A stretch of DNA of 64,000 nt, taken from the NCBI RefSeq assembly GCF_021545845.1, contig NZ_CP088923.1:1116001-1180000 (forward strand). Direction: 5' to 3'. The translations under genes were made by a program, and so were the position numbers. The stretch comes from Rhodanobacter thiooxydans. GTDB taxonomy: Bacteria > Pseudomonadota > Gammaproteobacteria > Xanthomonadales > Rhodanobacteraceae. Position 1 is the stretch's first letter. Each line of letters opens with the position of its first letter. Shown in pieces: positions 16,308 to 25,535 of this stretch. A model generated the notes under the pieces. It ran no database searches, was not told where the DNA came from, and saw only the letters and a program-made list of their open reading frames with translations.

Positions 16308-17774
16308 TCAGGGAGCGGTGCCTTCCAGGCGGGTTTCCAGCTTGCCGACGCCGGATGATGCGGTGGTCTGTTCCGTCCATGGTTTGCTGCCGATCAAGCG
16401 CAATGGCTGGCCGGCCATCAGGTTGCGCTCGATCTGCTCCAGCGTGACGCCCTTGGTTTCCGGGACCAGCCAGAAGGTCAGCGCGATGAACACCAGGTTG
16501 AGCGCGCCGTAGAGCCAGAAGGTGGCGGCGTGGCCGATGCCGTTGAGCAGGCTGAGGAAGGTGGCGCCGACGATGAAGTTGCCGATCCAGTTGGCGAAGG
16601 TCGAGGCGCCGATGCCGAAATCGCGGCCCTTCAGCGGCTGTATCTCCGAGCACAGGATCCAGATCAGCGGACCGGCGGACATCGCGAAGCCGACGATGAA
16701 GAAGAGCAGCATGACGACGGTGAAGATCTGCTCGCTGCGGGTGGCGATGCCCAGGTGCATCATCGTGCCGACGATGCCCAGGCTGACAGCCATGATCAGG
16801 AAGCCGACGTAGAGGATCGGCTTGCGACCCAGGCGGTCGACCAGGCCGATGGCGATGAAGGTGGCCAGCACGTTGGTCAGGCCCACGATCACCGTACTCC
16901 ACATCTGCGTGCTGGTGCCGAAGCCGACGTTTTCGAATACGCGCGGCGCGTAGTACATCATCACGTTCATGCCGGTGAGCTGCTGCATGATCTGCAGCAG
17001 CACGCCCAGGCCTACCGAACGGCGGAAGTTGCGGTTCTCCAGGAACATGTGCCAGCCGCGCTGGGGCGCGCGCAGCTGCTCCTGGATGTCGGCCGCCTCG
17101 CGCTCGACCAGCGCCGGGTTGCCGCGCAGCCGGGACAGCACAGCCAGCGCCTCGTCGCGGCGCCCTTTCATCATCAGCCAGCGCGGGCTGTCGGGCAGCG
17201 CGAACACGCCGAGCAGGAACAGCGCGCCGGGGATGGCGATGATGCCCAGCATCCAGTGCCAGTTGCCGCTGTAGCTGAAGACAGTGTCGGACAGGAACGC
17301 CAGCAGGATGCCGATGGTGATCATCAGCTGGTACAGCGAGACCATCGCACCGCGGATGCGCTCCGGAGCGATCTCCGCCAGGTACATCGGCGCGGTGAAG
17401 GTGAGCACGCCGATGGACACACCCAGTGCCAGGCGCGAGATCAGCAGCATGGACACCGTGTCGGACGCGCCGCAGGCGACCGAGGCCAGCACGAACAGCA
17501 GCGAGCCGGCGATCAGCGAGCGCTTGCGGCCCAGGTGGGAAGACAGCCAGCCCGCGGCTACGGCGCCGACCGCCGCGCCCAGCATCATCCAGCTGACGAT
17601 GTGCTCCAGGGTGCTGTCGGAAATGCCGAAGTCCTTCTGGATGAACTGGGTGGCGCCGGAGATGACGCCGATGTCGAGGCCGAACATCAAGCCGGCCAGG
17701 GCACCCAGGATGCAGGTGAATACGGCGGTGGCCCTGGGATGGGCGGCGGCCGGTGGTGCGATGATGGCGTTCAT
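16308..17774 (-). CDS. Sugar:H+ symporter, GalP/XylE-like
   Basis: 488 residues, twelve helices, sugar porter family of the MFS. Signature motifs are FGLDIGVISGA in helix 1, SSHLGRKRSL after helix 2, RLALGVSIGV, PMYLAEIAPERIRG, QQLTGMN in helix 7, DRLGRKP and PETKG. These match hexose/pentose:proton symporters of the GalP/AraE/XylE type. It probably imports the galactose released by the GH42 enzyme in the periplasm. The start ATG overlaps the lactonase stop as ATGA. Confidence 0.9.
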   Translation of the reverse strand: MNAIIAPPAAAHPRATAVFTCILGALAGLMFGLDIGVISGATQFIQKDFGISDSTLEHIVSWMMLGAAVGAVAAGWLSSHLGRKRSLIAGSLLFVLASVACGASDTVSMLLISRLALGVSIGVLTFTAPMYLAEIAPERIRGAMVSLYQLMITIGILLAFLSDTVFSYSGNWHWMLGIIAIPGALFLLGVFALPDSPRWLMMKGRRDEALAVLSRLRGNPALVEREAADIQEQLRAPQRGWHMFLENRNFRRSVGLGVLLQIMQQLTGMNVMMYYAPRVFENVGFGTSTQMWSTVIVGLTNVLATFIAIGLVDRLGRKPILYVGFLIMAVSLGIVGTMMHLGIATRSEQIFTVVMLLFFIVGFAMSAGPLIWILCSEIQPLKGRDFGIGASTFANWIGNFIVGATFLSLLNGIGHAATFWLYGALNLVFIALTFWLVPETKGVTLEQIERNLMAGQPLRLIGSKPWTEQTTASSGVGKLETRLEGTAP

Positions 17775-18754
17775 GGGTTTCTCCCCGGATGGATGCGGTG
17801 GCGTCTGTGCGACCTGGCTTGCTGCTGGTTCGGCGGATCCCGGTGCATGGCAACGGATGGCACCCCGGCGAAGCGTGGCTCGGGCAGGCCGTGCGCGCCG
17901 ACACGCGCGGCAAACAGCGCACCGGCCAGCGGGTCGCGTGCCAGCGTGACGGAGTCGAGGCCGTCGTGGGCGCTGGTGACGTAGAGCGTGTCGAGCGCGG
18001 CGCCGCCGAAGGCGGGCCGGGTCGGTTGGCGCGTAGGCACAGGCACGATACGGTCTTCGCGGCCGTCGGGCCGGTAGCGCACCACGCGGCTCATGCCCCA
18101 TTGCGCGTTCCAGAGTGAACCATCGGCATCGACGCACGAGCCGTCCGGCTCGCCTGCAACGTCCCCTAGATCCGCGAACAGATGCGGCGTGCCAAGCGTG
18201 TCGCCATACGCGCAGCACTGGATGTTGCGCGACAACGAATCGCAGTAGTACATCGTCGTGCCCTCGGGACTGAAGGCGATGCTGTTGCTGATGGCGACAT
18301 TCGGCAGTGCGAGCCGTTCCAGGCTGAGGTCGACGTCGAGCCGCCAGAAACTGCCGAGCGCCTGCCTGCTGCCTTCAGCGGGTTCGTGCATTGTGCCGAA
18401 CACGAAGCGACCCTGGCGATCGCAGGCGCCATCATTGCAGCGCGTGGGTAGCCCGGGTTCGACCTGGTGCAGCGTCTGCAGTTGGTTGTCGGCGAGACGG
18501 AAAAACGCCAGCTGCGAGGCCAGCGCCAGCAGCAGCCAGCCGTCGGTTTCGCACAGTGCGAACGAGGCCAGGCGTTCGGGCATCGGCCACTGTTCCAGCG
18601 CGCCACTGGCAGGGTGAAGACGGTACAGCATGGCGCGCTGGATGTCGGTCCAGTAAAGCGCCTGGGCGCGCTCGCACCAAACGATGCCTTCGCCCAAAGC
18701 ATTGCCGGCATCCAGCGCGACATCCACCGCTGCCGGTACGGTCGGGGCGGTCAT
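17771..18754 (-). CDS. SMP-30/gluconolactonase-family sugar lactonase
   Basis: 327 residues, six-bladed beta-propeller of the SMP-30/LRE family. Visible hallmarks are GEGIVWCERAQALYWTDI (E22, metal ligand), the RCNDGACDRQGRF block with the conserved Asn-Asp, and GEPDGSCVDADGSLWNAQWG with the catalytic-site Asp. It would open galactono-1,4/1,5-lactone, the product of the dehydrogenase encoded immediately upstream, to galactonate for DgoD. Both ends overlap neighbours by ATGA (18754/18751 and 17774/17771). Confidence 0.88.
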   Translation of the reverse strand: MTAPTVPAAVDVALDAGNALGEGIVWCERAQALYWTDIQRAMLYRLHPASGALEQWPMPERLASFALCETDGWLLLALASQLAFFRLADNQLQTLHQVEPGLPTRCNDGACDRQGRFVFGTMHEPAEGSRQALGSFWRLDVDLSLERLALPNVAISNSIAFSPEGTTMYYCDSLSRNIQCCAYGDTLGTPHLFADLGDVAGEPDGSCVDADGSLWNAQWGMSRVVRYRPDGREDRIVPVPTRQPTRPAFGGAALDTLYVTSAHDGLDSVTLARDPLAGALFAARVGAHGLPEPRFAGVPSVAMHRDPPNQQQARSHRRHRIHPGRNP

Positions 18755-19515
18755 ACCCAGCCGCCGTCCACGATGAAATCCTGCCCGGTACACATGCGGC
18801 TGTCGTCGGCGGCGAGGAACAGGGCGGCGCGTGCCAGGTCGTCCGCCATCAGAAAGCCTGGCATGCACTGGGTGCGCGCAATTTCCTCACGGCCAGCATC
18901 ATCCAGCCACAAGCGCGCCTGCTTGGCGGTAATTACCCAGCCCGGCACCAGGCTGTTGATGCGGATGCGCTGCTGGCCGAGTTCGCGCGCCATGCCGTTG
19001 ACGAAACCGTGCACGGCCGCCTTGGCCATTGCGTAGAGCGGGTAGCCCGCGTTCTTTTTCATCCAGCCGGTAGAGCCCAGGCAGATAATCGAGCCGCCGC
19101 CGAGCTGGCGCATGTCGGGGATCACCGCCCGCGTGGTGAAGATCTGGTGGCGCAGGTTCACCGCCACGTTGTGCTCGAAATCGGCCGGGTCGATGTCGGC
19201 CAGTGCATGGCGTGTGTCGTTGGCTGCGTTGTTGACCAGGACGGCGATGGGTCCGATCCGCGCGCGGGCGGCGGCGACCGCCGCCTGCAGCGCGCCCAGG
19301 TCGGTGAGATCGCAGTGCAGATAGTGCGGTGCATGCGGCACGTCGGCCAGCGATGCGCATAGCGACGCGGCACCGGCATCGTCCATGTCGAGAAAGGCTA
19401 CCCGCGCACCCTGGCGAGCGAAACCTTCGACAAAGGCCGCGCCGATGCCGCTGGCGCCGCCGGTGATCAGTACGCTGCGCTCGACCAGGCTGGGATAGGT
19501 GGCGAACGAAGGCAT
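18751..19515 (-). CDS. SDR dehydrogenase, probable galactose 1-dehydrogenase
   Basis: 254 residues. Classical short-chain dehydrogenase: TGGASGIG (18-25) for the dinucleotide, NNAA (95-98), catalytic S148 and YAMAK (Y161, K165), and a C-terminal DFIVDGGWV. D43 after the second strand (FLDMDD) points to NAD(H) preference. Operon position between a lactonase and galactonate dehydratase indicates oxidation of D-galactose (or a C6-deoxy/C5 analogue such as fucose or arabinose) to its lactone. Confidence 0.82.
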   Translation of the reverse strand: MPSFATYPSLVERSVLITGGASGIGAAFVEGFARQGARVAFLDMDDAGAASLCASLADVPHAPHYLHCDLTDLGALQAAVAAARARIGPIAVLVNNAANDTRHALADIDPADFEHNVAVNLRHQIFTTRAVIPDMRQLGGGSIICLGSTGWMKKNAGYPLYAMAKAAVHGFVNGMARELGQQRIRINSLVPGWVITAKQARLWLDDAGREEIARTQCMPGFLMADDLARAALFLAADDSRMCTGQDFIVDGGWV

Positions 19516-19555
19516 CAGCAGGCTCCGCGATCGGTGGATGGTACCGTTGTCGTGC

Positions 19556-20704
19556 TCACCATTCGGCGACGCTGCCGTCGTCGTGGCGCCACAGCGGATT
19601 GCGCCAGCGGTGGCCGACCTTGGCGCGCTCGATGACGTAGGCTTCGTTGATCTCGATGCCGAGGCCCGGGCCGCCGGGAATCGCGACGTAGCCGTCCTTA
19701 TAGGCAAATACATTGCGGTCGGCCACGTAGTCGAGCAGATCGTTGGCAGCGTTGTAATGGATGCCCAGGCCCTGCTCCTGGATGAAGGCGTTGTGGCACA
19801 CCGCGTCGAGCTGGAGATTTGCCGCCAACGCGATTGGACCGAGCGGGCAGTGCAATGCAAGCGCCACGTCGTAGGCCTCGGCCATGGCCGCGATCTTGCG
19901 TGTTTCGGTGATGCCGCCGGCATGCGAGGGGTCGGGCTGGATGACGTCGACGCCACCCATCTGCAGCACGCGCTTGAAGTCATAGCGCGTATACAGCCGT
20001 TCCCCCAGCGCGATCGGTGCCGAGGTGATATTGGCGAGCTCCGGAATCGCATCCAGATGCTCGGAAAGTACGGGTTCCTCGATAAACATCAGCTTGTACG
20101 GCGCCAGTTCCCGCACCAGTACCTTGGCCATCGGCTTGTGCACGCGACCGTGGAAATCGACAGCCAGGCCGATGTGCGGGCCGACAGCCTCGCGCACGGC
20201 CTGCACGTTCGCCAGCACGCGCTCGACCTTGGCGTGACTGTCGATGAAGTGCATCTCTTCGGTGCCATTCATCTTGACCGCGGTGAAGCCGCGGTCGACC
20301 GCGGCCCTGGCTGCCCTGGCCGTGTCCGCCGGGCGGTCGCCGCCAATCCACGAATACACGCGGATACGCTCGCGCACCGGACCGCCTAGCAACTCGTGCA
20401 CCGGTACGCCGAGATGCTTGCCCTTGATGTCCCACAGCGCCTGGTCGACGCCGGCGATGGCACTCATCAGGACGGGGCCGCCGCGATAGAAGCTGCCGCG
20501 GTACATCACATTCCACAGATCCTCGATATGGCGTGGGTCCTTGCCGACCAGGTAATCGGAAAGTTCGTCGACCGCGGTGGCCACGGTGTGTGCGCGGCCT
20601 TCCACCACCGGCTCGCCCCAGCCGCAGATGCCGGCATCGGTGTCGATGCGCAGGAACAGCCAGCGCGGCGGCACCAGGAACGTAGTGAGTCGGGTGATCT
20701 TCAT
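19556..20704 (-). CDS. dgoD: D-galactonate dehydratase
   Basis: 382 residues, enolase superfamily (mandelate racemase branch). The active-site residues of the E. coli enzyme are all at the expected numbers: D183 and H185 in AVDFHGR, E209 in FIEEP, E235 in LGERLYTR, H285 in [10 protein letters not shown]310 in FIQEQG. It dehydrates D-galactonate to 2-keto-3-deoxygalactonate. Start codon overlaps the stop of dgoA (ATGA). Confidence 0.95.
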   Translation of the reverse strand: MKITRLTTFLVPPRWLFLRIDTDAGICGWGEPVVEGRAHTVATAVDELSDYLVGKDPRHIEDLWNVMYRGSFYRGGPVLMSAIAGVDQALWDIKGKHLGVPVHELLGGPVRERIRVYSWIGGDRPADTARAARAAVDRGFTAVKMNGTEEMHFIDSHAKVERVLANVQAVREAVGPHIGLAVDFHGRVHKPMAKVLVRELAPYKLMFIEEPVLSEHLDAIPELANITSAPIALGERLYTRYDFKRVLQMGGVDVIQPDPSHAGGITETRKIAAMAEAYDVALALHCPLGPIALAANLQLDAVCHNAFIQEQGLGIHYNAANDLLDYVADRNVFAYKDGYVAIPGGPGLGIEINEAYVIERAKVGHRWRNPLWRHDDGSVAEW

Positions 20705-21345
20705 GCGTGATGTTCCTTTGAGCTTGTCGTGATGGCGGCCCAGGCCTGTGCGAAGGAAAGCGTGCGGCGGCTGAGTTCGCCGAGTTCGATGCCAGGCGCA
20801 AAGAGCGACGAGCCAAGGCCGAACCCGCGGGCGCCAGCGGCAACCCATGGCGCCATGTTGTCGGCAGTGATGCCGCCGACGGGCAGCACCGGCACATCGC
20901 GGGGCAGCACCGCGCGCCAGGCCTTGAGCCCCTGCGGCGTTACCTGGTCGGCGGGGAAGAGCTTCAACCCGTCGGCGCCGGCGTCCAGCGCGCTGAACGC
21001 TTCGGTGGGCGTGGCGACGCCGGGCATGCAGAGCATGCCTGCCTGCCTGGCGGCGCGAATGACGGCGGTGTCCGCATGCGGCATTACCACCAGCCGGCCG
21101 CCCGCCGCGGCGAGCTCGTCGACCTGTGCCGCGGTCATGACGGTGCCCGCGCCGATGAGGCAGTCCTTGCCCAGCGCCTGGGCGATGTTGCGGATGCTGT
21201 CGAACGGCTGCGGCGAGTTCAGCGGCACTTCCATGATGCGGAAGCCGGCCTGGGCGAGTGTCTGGCAGACGGCAACGGCCTCGTCGGGACGGATGCCGCG
21301 AAGGATCGCGACCAGGGGCAGCCGTTCAAGCCATGTGTTCAGCAC
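20701..21345 (-). CDS. dgoA: 2-dehydro-3-deoxy-6-phosphogalactonate aldolase
   Basis: 214 residues, class I aldolase of the KDPG/KDPGal family. E39 lies in [10 protein letters not shown] and the Schiff-base lysine K128 in [18 protein letters not shown] binds phosphate. It cleaves KDPGal to pyruvate and glyceraldehyde-3-phosphate. No ATG is available: the start is GTG at 21345 (ribosome-binding site GGGGAA), overlapping the end of dgoK. Confidence 0.93.
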   Translation of the reverse strand: MLNTWLERLPLVAILRGIRPDEAVAVCQTLAQAGFRIMEVPLNSPQPFDSIRNIAQALGKDCLIGAGTVMTAAQVDELAAAGGRLVVMPHADTAVIRAARQAGMLCMPGVATPTEAFSALDAGADGLKLFPADQVTPQGLKAWRAVLPRDVPVLPVGGITADNMAPWVAAGARGFGLGSSLFAPGIELGELSRRTLSFAQAWAAITTSSKEHHA

Positions 21346-22283
21346 GATGCGAATTCCCCGGGCGCCAGCCGCCCATGACGATGGATGAGGCCGATCTGGC
21401 CGGCGACTTGCCAGAGTCCGTATGCGGCGGCGTCGATGATCGGCTCCTGCAGCGTGATGCCGAAGTGGGTCGCCGTCCGCCGGTAGCGGTCGCACAGTGC
21501 CGCATCACCGATCAGCTGGAATCGCTCGTCGGCGCGGAAGCGGTGTCCGGCGAGGGCCGAGCGGAATTCCTCGCCGATCAGCAGGCCGGACAGGTATTCG
21601 GATACGGCGCCTGGCGCCAGCTCGCCATCGAGCATCAGCGATCGCGCGGAGAACAGGCGGCCCAGCATGCCCTGCGCGCCGCTGTCGCGCGCTGCCGTCA
21701 CGCCGCGTTCGAACGCGTGTGGCGTCGCCGGGGCGTCGCTTGCGCCGGTGCCGAGGATCGAATGGTTCCACAGCAGCGAAAACAGTTCGCCGGTCATGTG
21801 GGTGCGGAAGTCGGTTACCGCGCCACCGTCCACGGTGGCCCACTTGCTGTGCGTGCCCGGCAGGATCCAGTGGGAGCGGGTAGCCAGCATCGGCTGCAGC
21901 GCGATGGCTCCGAGGATTTGCGTTTCCTCGCCACGCATCAGGTCGGGGCCGCGCGCGTTGCGCAGTCCGGGCACGATATGGATGTCCAGGCCATCGGGGC
22001 CACGAAGGCGCCCGGCCGCGGCGCCGAGTCCGTCGACGCTTGCCGGAAGGTCGATGTAGGGCACCTCAAGCCAGCCGTGGCGGCTGCCGACCATGCCGCA
22101 CGCGACGCGTGGCAGCATGGGCCATCCTGCGGTGATGCCGGCCAGGGCGGCGCCGAAGCCCCCGTCGGGAAGATTGCGGATGCCCCATGGCTGCGTGCGC
22201 ACGGCGAGAACCCGCCCGGCGTCGTCGATCCGGTAGGCGCGCAGCCGGGTAGTGCCCCAGTCCAGTCCGATCAGGCCGCTCAT
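21339..22283 (-). CDS. dgoK: 2-dehydro-3-deoxygalactonokinase
   Basis: 314 residues. The DgoK signature LIGLDWGTTRLRAYRID opens the protein, and LPGTHSKWATVDGG with FRTHMTGELFSLL forms the second conserved block. It phosphorylates KDGal to KDPGal. It lies 37 bp behind the beta-galactosidase gene and overlaps dgoA. Confidence 0.93.
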   Translation of the reverse strand: MSGLIGLDWGTTRLRAYRIDDAGRVLAVRTQPWGIRNLPDGGFGAALAGITAGWPMLPRVACGMVGSRHGWLEVPYIDLPASVDGLGAAAGRLRGPDGLDIHIVPGLRNARGPDLMRGEETQILGAIALQPMLATRSHWILPGTHSKWATVDGGAVTDFRTHMTGELFSLLWNHSILGTGASDAPATPHAFERGVTAARDSGAQGMLGRLFSARSLMLDGELAPGAVSEYLSGLLIGEEFRSALAGHRFRADERFQLIGDAALCDRYRRTATHFGITLQEPIIDAAAYGLWQVAGQIGLIHRHGRLAPGEFASC

Positions 22284-22320
22284 GGGCAGGCATCCCGCCA
22301 CTGGCCGGGCACGCTGCGCG

Positions 22321-24429
22321 TCATGGCGACGGCTCCTTCCACACCAGCACCTGCGCCGGTGCCAGCGGCATCCGGCCATGCACGATCCGCGCGCCGGCGG
22401 GGAGCCGCAGTTGGAACGGCTTGGGGTTGTAATTGACCAGGAAGCCGTAACCGCCGCGCCAGTCCAGGAACACCCCGGTGGGCAGGTCCTCGATCGCCAC
22501 GCCGGCATGCTGGTACACGCTGCGCACGATCTCGCGCTCCAGCGTGCCGTCGTCGGTGGAGACGCCGATCATGGTGACCGTGCCCTTGCCCAACCGGCGC
22601 GTCGTCGCGGCCGCCTTGCCCGCGTAGTAGTGGTCGGCATAGGTGGCGAGCACTTCGGTGCCGGGACGCGGCGAAAGGATGTCGGCCCAGCGGTGCCAGT
22701 CGTGCGTCTTGCCTTCGGCGGAAACCTTGCCATCGGCGCTCTGCGGCAGCATGTCGAAGCCCTCCACGTCGTCACCGATGAGGTCGAGGATCGGTGCCGC
22801 CCAGGGGCCCTCATGGAAATGGCCCGACGCGTTCTTCTGTCCGCTGCGGCTGGTCAGGATCAGGTGCCCGCCCTGTTCCACGTAGTGGCGCCATTTCGCC
22901 GCCAGCGCGTCGCCCACCATCTGGTACGCCGGTGCGATGAGGAACGGGTAGCGCCCGAAATCGTCGTCCGCGGCGATGAAGTCCATCGGCGCGCCGGTGC
23001 TCTTCACCGCCAGCGTGTAGCCGTTACGGTACGACCAGCTGTTCCACAGGCTGGTTTGCGGCTGGATCTCCAGGTCCCAGAACACGTCGTGGCTCCACAG
23101 GTAGCCGGTGCTGCGCGCTGCCATGCGGGCCGGCAGCAGGGCGTGGTCGTCGAGCTTCGGCTCCAGCGCCTTGATCGCGTGCACGGTGTCGGCGAATTCG
23201 CGACCCGTGCGCGAAAGCGTCACGCCATCGGTGCCGACGATGCCCTCGTGGTACATCTCGCTGCCGCGCAACGGATGGCGGTAGCGGTAGGTGCCGAGCA
23301 GCGAAGCGCCGGAGGCGAACGCATGCCACATCCACATGCTGACAGCGCCGGGCATCGGCTGCGGGTTGATCCCGCCCCAGTTCACCTGGCCCGGCTGCAG
23401 CTCCATCACGCCGAACGTGCCGCTGATGGGGCGGAAATACGCGGCGGCCTCCATCAGGTTGGCCGGCTTGCCGATCGCGTAGCTGTCGCCGCCGAGGCTG
23501 TTGGCGCCGGCCACCGGGTACAGCGTGAAGGTGGGAAAGTCCAGGCCGTGGCTGCGGCGCGGATCGGTGGCGGTGGTGACGTTGGTGTAGTTGGTGGTCA
23601 CCCATTGCCCGGGGGCATGCTGCCGGATGATCGCGGCCTGCGCATCGAGGAAGCGCGCGGTGGTGTCCGCCTGGAAGCGGGCGAGGTCCAGCAGCGCGTG
23701 CGGGCTCAGCTTGTCCTCGGCAGCCAGCGTCGCGTTGGGCAGCAGCACCTGCTCGAAGCTGGTGTAGCGGCTGCTCCAGAACGAGCCGCCCCACGCGGCG
23801 TTCATCGCCTCGATGCTGCCGTACTTTTCGCGCAGCCAGCGCCGGAAGGCGTCGCGCGCGCTGTCGCTGTAGTCGGCGAAGCTGCTGGGCTCGTTGTCGA
23901 CCTGCCAGCCCCAGACGCGGCGGTCATGGCCGTAGTGCTGCGCCATCGCGGTCACCAGCCGGGCGACGAAGGCCTGGTAGCGCGGATTCGACAACGACAC
24001 CTCCGCGCGAATGCCGTGCTCGTGGCGCTGGCCGTGTTCGTCGACGCGGTAGACCTCCGGGTAGCGTTCGCCCATCCAGGCAGGCGGGGCGGCCGAGGGC
24101 GTGCCCAGGATGACGCGCAGCCCCGCCTTGTTGGCCAGGTCGATGGCGTCGTCGAGCCACTGGAAATCGAAGCGGCCTTCCTCCGGCTCGAGGTAGGTCC
24201 AGCCGAATTCCCCCATGTGGGTGAAATCGAAACCGAGCCTGGCGATGCCGTCCAGGTCGCGCCGCCACTGCTCGCGCGGCCATTGCTCCGGGTAATAGAA
24301 CGCACCGAAACTCATCGGCTCGCGCTGGTGCAGCAGGGCTGCGCCCCGCGCCTGCGACCGGCTGCCGGCAGCGGCACCGGAGATCATCACGACGGTGGTC
24401 AGGGCTGCTGCGAACAAAGGCCGAAGCAT
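22321..24429 (-). CDS. GH42 beta-galactosidase, secreted
   Basis: 702 residues. Signal peptide at 1-22 (start at 24429, after which MLRPLFAAALTTVVM forms the hydrophobic core). The TIM barrel starts FGAFYYPEQWP; the acid/base E180 is in WGWQVDNEP and the nucleophile E343 in GVMELQPGQVNWG, both diagnostic of GH42. A trimerisation domain (about 400-620) and a small C-terminal beta domain follow. Export to the periplasm, together with the TonB receptor gene nearby, means that galactosides are hydrolysed outside the cytoplasm. First gene of the leftward galactose operon; a candidate operator lies 37 bp upstream of its start. Confidence 0.92.
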   Translation of the reverse strand: MLRPLFAAALTTVVMISGAAAGSRSQARGAALLHQREPMSFGAFYYPEQWPREQWRRDLDGIARLGFDFTHMGEFGWTYLEPEEGRFDFQWLDDAIDLANKAGLRVILGTPSAAPPAWMGERYPEVYRVDEHGQRHEHGIRAEVSLSNPRYQAFVARLVTAMAQHYGHDRRVWGWQVDNEPSSFADYSDSARDAFRRWLREKYGSIEAMNAAWGGSFWSSRYTSFEQVLLPNATLAAEDKLSPHALLDLARFQADTTARFLDAQAAIIRQHAPGQWVTTNYTNVTTATDPRRSHGLDFPTFTLYPVAGANSLGGDSYAIGKPANLMEAAAYFRPISGTFGVMELQPGQVNWGGINPQPMPGAVSMWMWHAFASGASLLGTYRYRHPLRGSEMYHEGIVGTDGVTLSRTGREFADTVHAIKALEPKLDDHALLPARMAARSTGYLWSHDVFWDLEIQPQTSLWNSWSYRNGYTLAVKSTGAPMDFIAADDDFGRYPFLIAPAYQMVGDALAAKWRHYVEQGGHLILTSRSGQKNASGHFHEGPWAAPILDLIGDDVEGFDMLPQSADGKVSAEGKTHDWHRWADILSPRPGTEVLATYADHYYAGKAAATTRRLGKGTVTMIGVSTDDGTLEREIVRSVYQHAGVAIEDLPTGVFLDWRGGYGFLVNYNPKPFQLRLPAGARIVHGRMPLAPAQVLVWKEPSP

Positions 24430-24465
24430 GGAGGCAAGCCTGTAGTCAGGTTCAATTGTCAAATT

Positions 24466-24475
24466 ATACTACTAT
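24466..24475. promoter_or_regulatory. Candidate GntR-family operator, divergent promoter
   Basis: ATACTACTAT (minus strand ATAGTAGTAT), midway between the oppositely oriented GH42 and phosphotransferase genes (about 37 bp from each start codon). It matches the palindrome at 27928-27937 at nine of ten positions. The AGT/ACT half-sites fit FadR-subfamily GntR regulators. Confidence 0.45.
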
Positions 24476-24512
24476 TAGATTCACCGCAATCCTTGCTGAG
24501 TCAATCCGGGCC

Positions 24513-25535
24513 ATGGACATACTGACATCTGAAGCGGCTTTGCAACTGGCCGGGCGTCACTGGGGTGTCCACGGCGCCATCAGCGCGTTGCCATCGTATG
24601 CCGACCAGAACTTCCGCATCCATGCCGGGGACGGCGAGTACGTCCTCAAGGTGGCGCACTCCTCCTGGTCGCCTGCGGATATCGAGCTGGAGAACCTGGC
24701 CATGATGGAACTGGCCGCGCGCGAGCCTGCGCTGGGTTGCCCGCGGGTCCAGCTTGCGGTGAACGGCGAGCACCTGCTGAGCCTGCCGATCAAGGGACAG
24801 GCGTGTCTGGTGCGCATGCTGAGCTACGTGCCCGGCACGACCTACGCGGAGGCCATCAACAGCCTGCGGCCGGCGCAGTGCGAAGCGTTGCATGCAAGTC
24901 TCGGTCGCGCCGTCGGCCGTCTGACCCGGGGCTTGAAGGATTTCTGCCATCCGGCCGCCGGGCGCCGGCACGACTGGAATATCATGAGCCTGCCGGGCCT
25001 GATGAGCGAAGTGCGCCATGTCGAGGATGCAGCTTTTCGCGATATCGTGCGCCGGCACGCCGGTGCCTTCTGCGAGGCCTTGCCGGCATGGCGCACCACG
25101 CTGCCGATCACGGTGCTGCACAACGACGCCAACGATTTGAACGTCATCGTCGCCGACGATGGCCACGGCGGAAAGCACGTCAGTGCGGTGATCGACTTCG
25201 GTGACATGTGCATCAGTTTCCGCCTCGCCGACCTGGCGATTGCGTGCACTTACGCGATGCAGCATGAATCCGACCCTGTGGCATGCGCGCGCCGAATCGT
25301 CGGTGGCTATCTCGCCGAATACCCGCTGCATCGCTGCGAGCTGGAGCAGCTTCACGCGTTCATCCTGGCGCGACTGTGCCACAGCATCCTGATGGCGACG
25401 CGGACGCATCGCGAACAGCCCGACAATCCCTTTGTCCTCGTCTCCCAGCAGGGAGTACGGGGCCTGCTTCGCCAGCTCGTCGGCGTCGAGTCCGACGCCA
25501 TCGTGCGGCCTTACCTGGAATCCAGCCATGACTGA
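24513..25535 (+). CDS. APH-type phosphotransferase, hydroxylysine-kinase-like
   Basis: 340 residues, aminoglycoside-phosphotransferase fold: YVLKVAH (ATP-binding lysine), [11 protein letters not shown] (the HDxxxxN catalytic motif) and VIDFGDM (DFG metal site). The partner gene overlaps by 8 bp and encodes a class III aminotransferase of the AGXT2L type. The same kinase/phospho-lyase pair acts on hydroxylysine or ethanolamine phosphate in other organisms, and the two are fused in some bacteria. The substrate is therefore probably a small amino alcohol or hydroxy-amino acid. The start at 24513 is chosen over 24456, which would overlap the operator. Confidence 0.72.
   Translation: MDILTSEAALQLAGRHWGVHGAISALPSYADQNFRIHAGDGEYVLKVAHSSWSPADIELENLAMMELAAREPALGCPRVQLAVNGEHLLSLPIKGQACLVRMLSYVPGTTYAEAINSLRPAQCEALHASLGRAVGRLTRGLKDFCHPAAGRRHDWNIMSLPGLMSEVRHVEDAAFRDIVRRHAGAFCEALPAWRTTLPITVLHNDANDLNVIVADDGHGGKHVSAVIDFGDMCISFRLADLAIACTYAMQHESDPVACARRIVGGYLAEYPLHRCELEQLHAFILARLCHSILMATRTHREQPDNPFVLVSQQGVRGLLRQLVGVESDAIVRPYLESSHD

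Noticed and set aside
22252..24525. A 757-codon plus-strand frame
   Set aside because: Antisense shadow of the GH42 beta-galactosidase; no recognisable motif.
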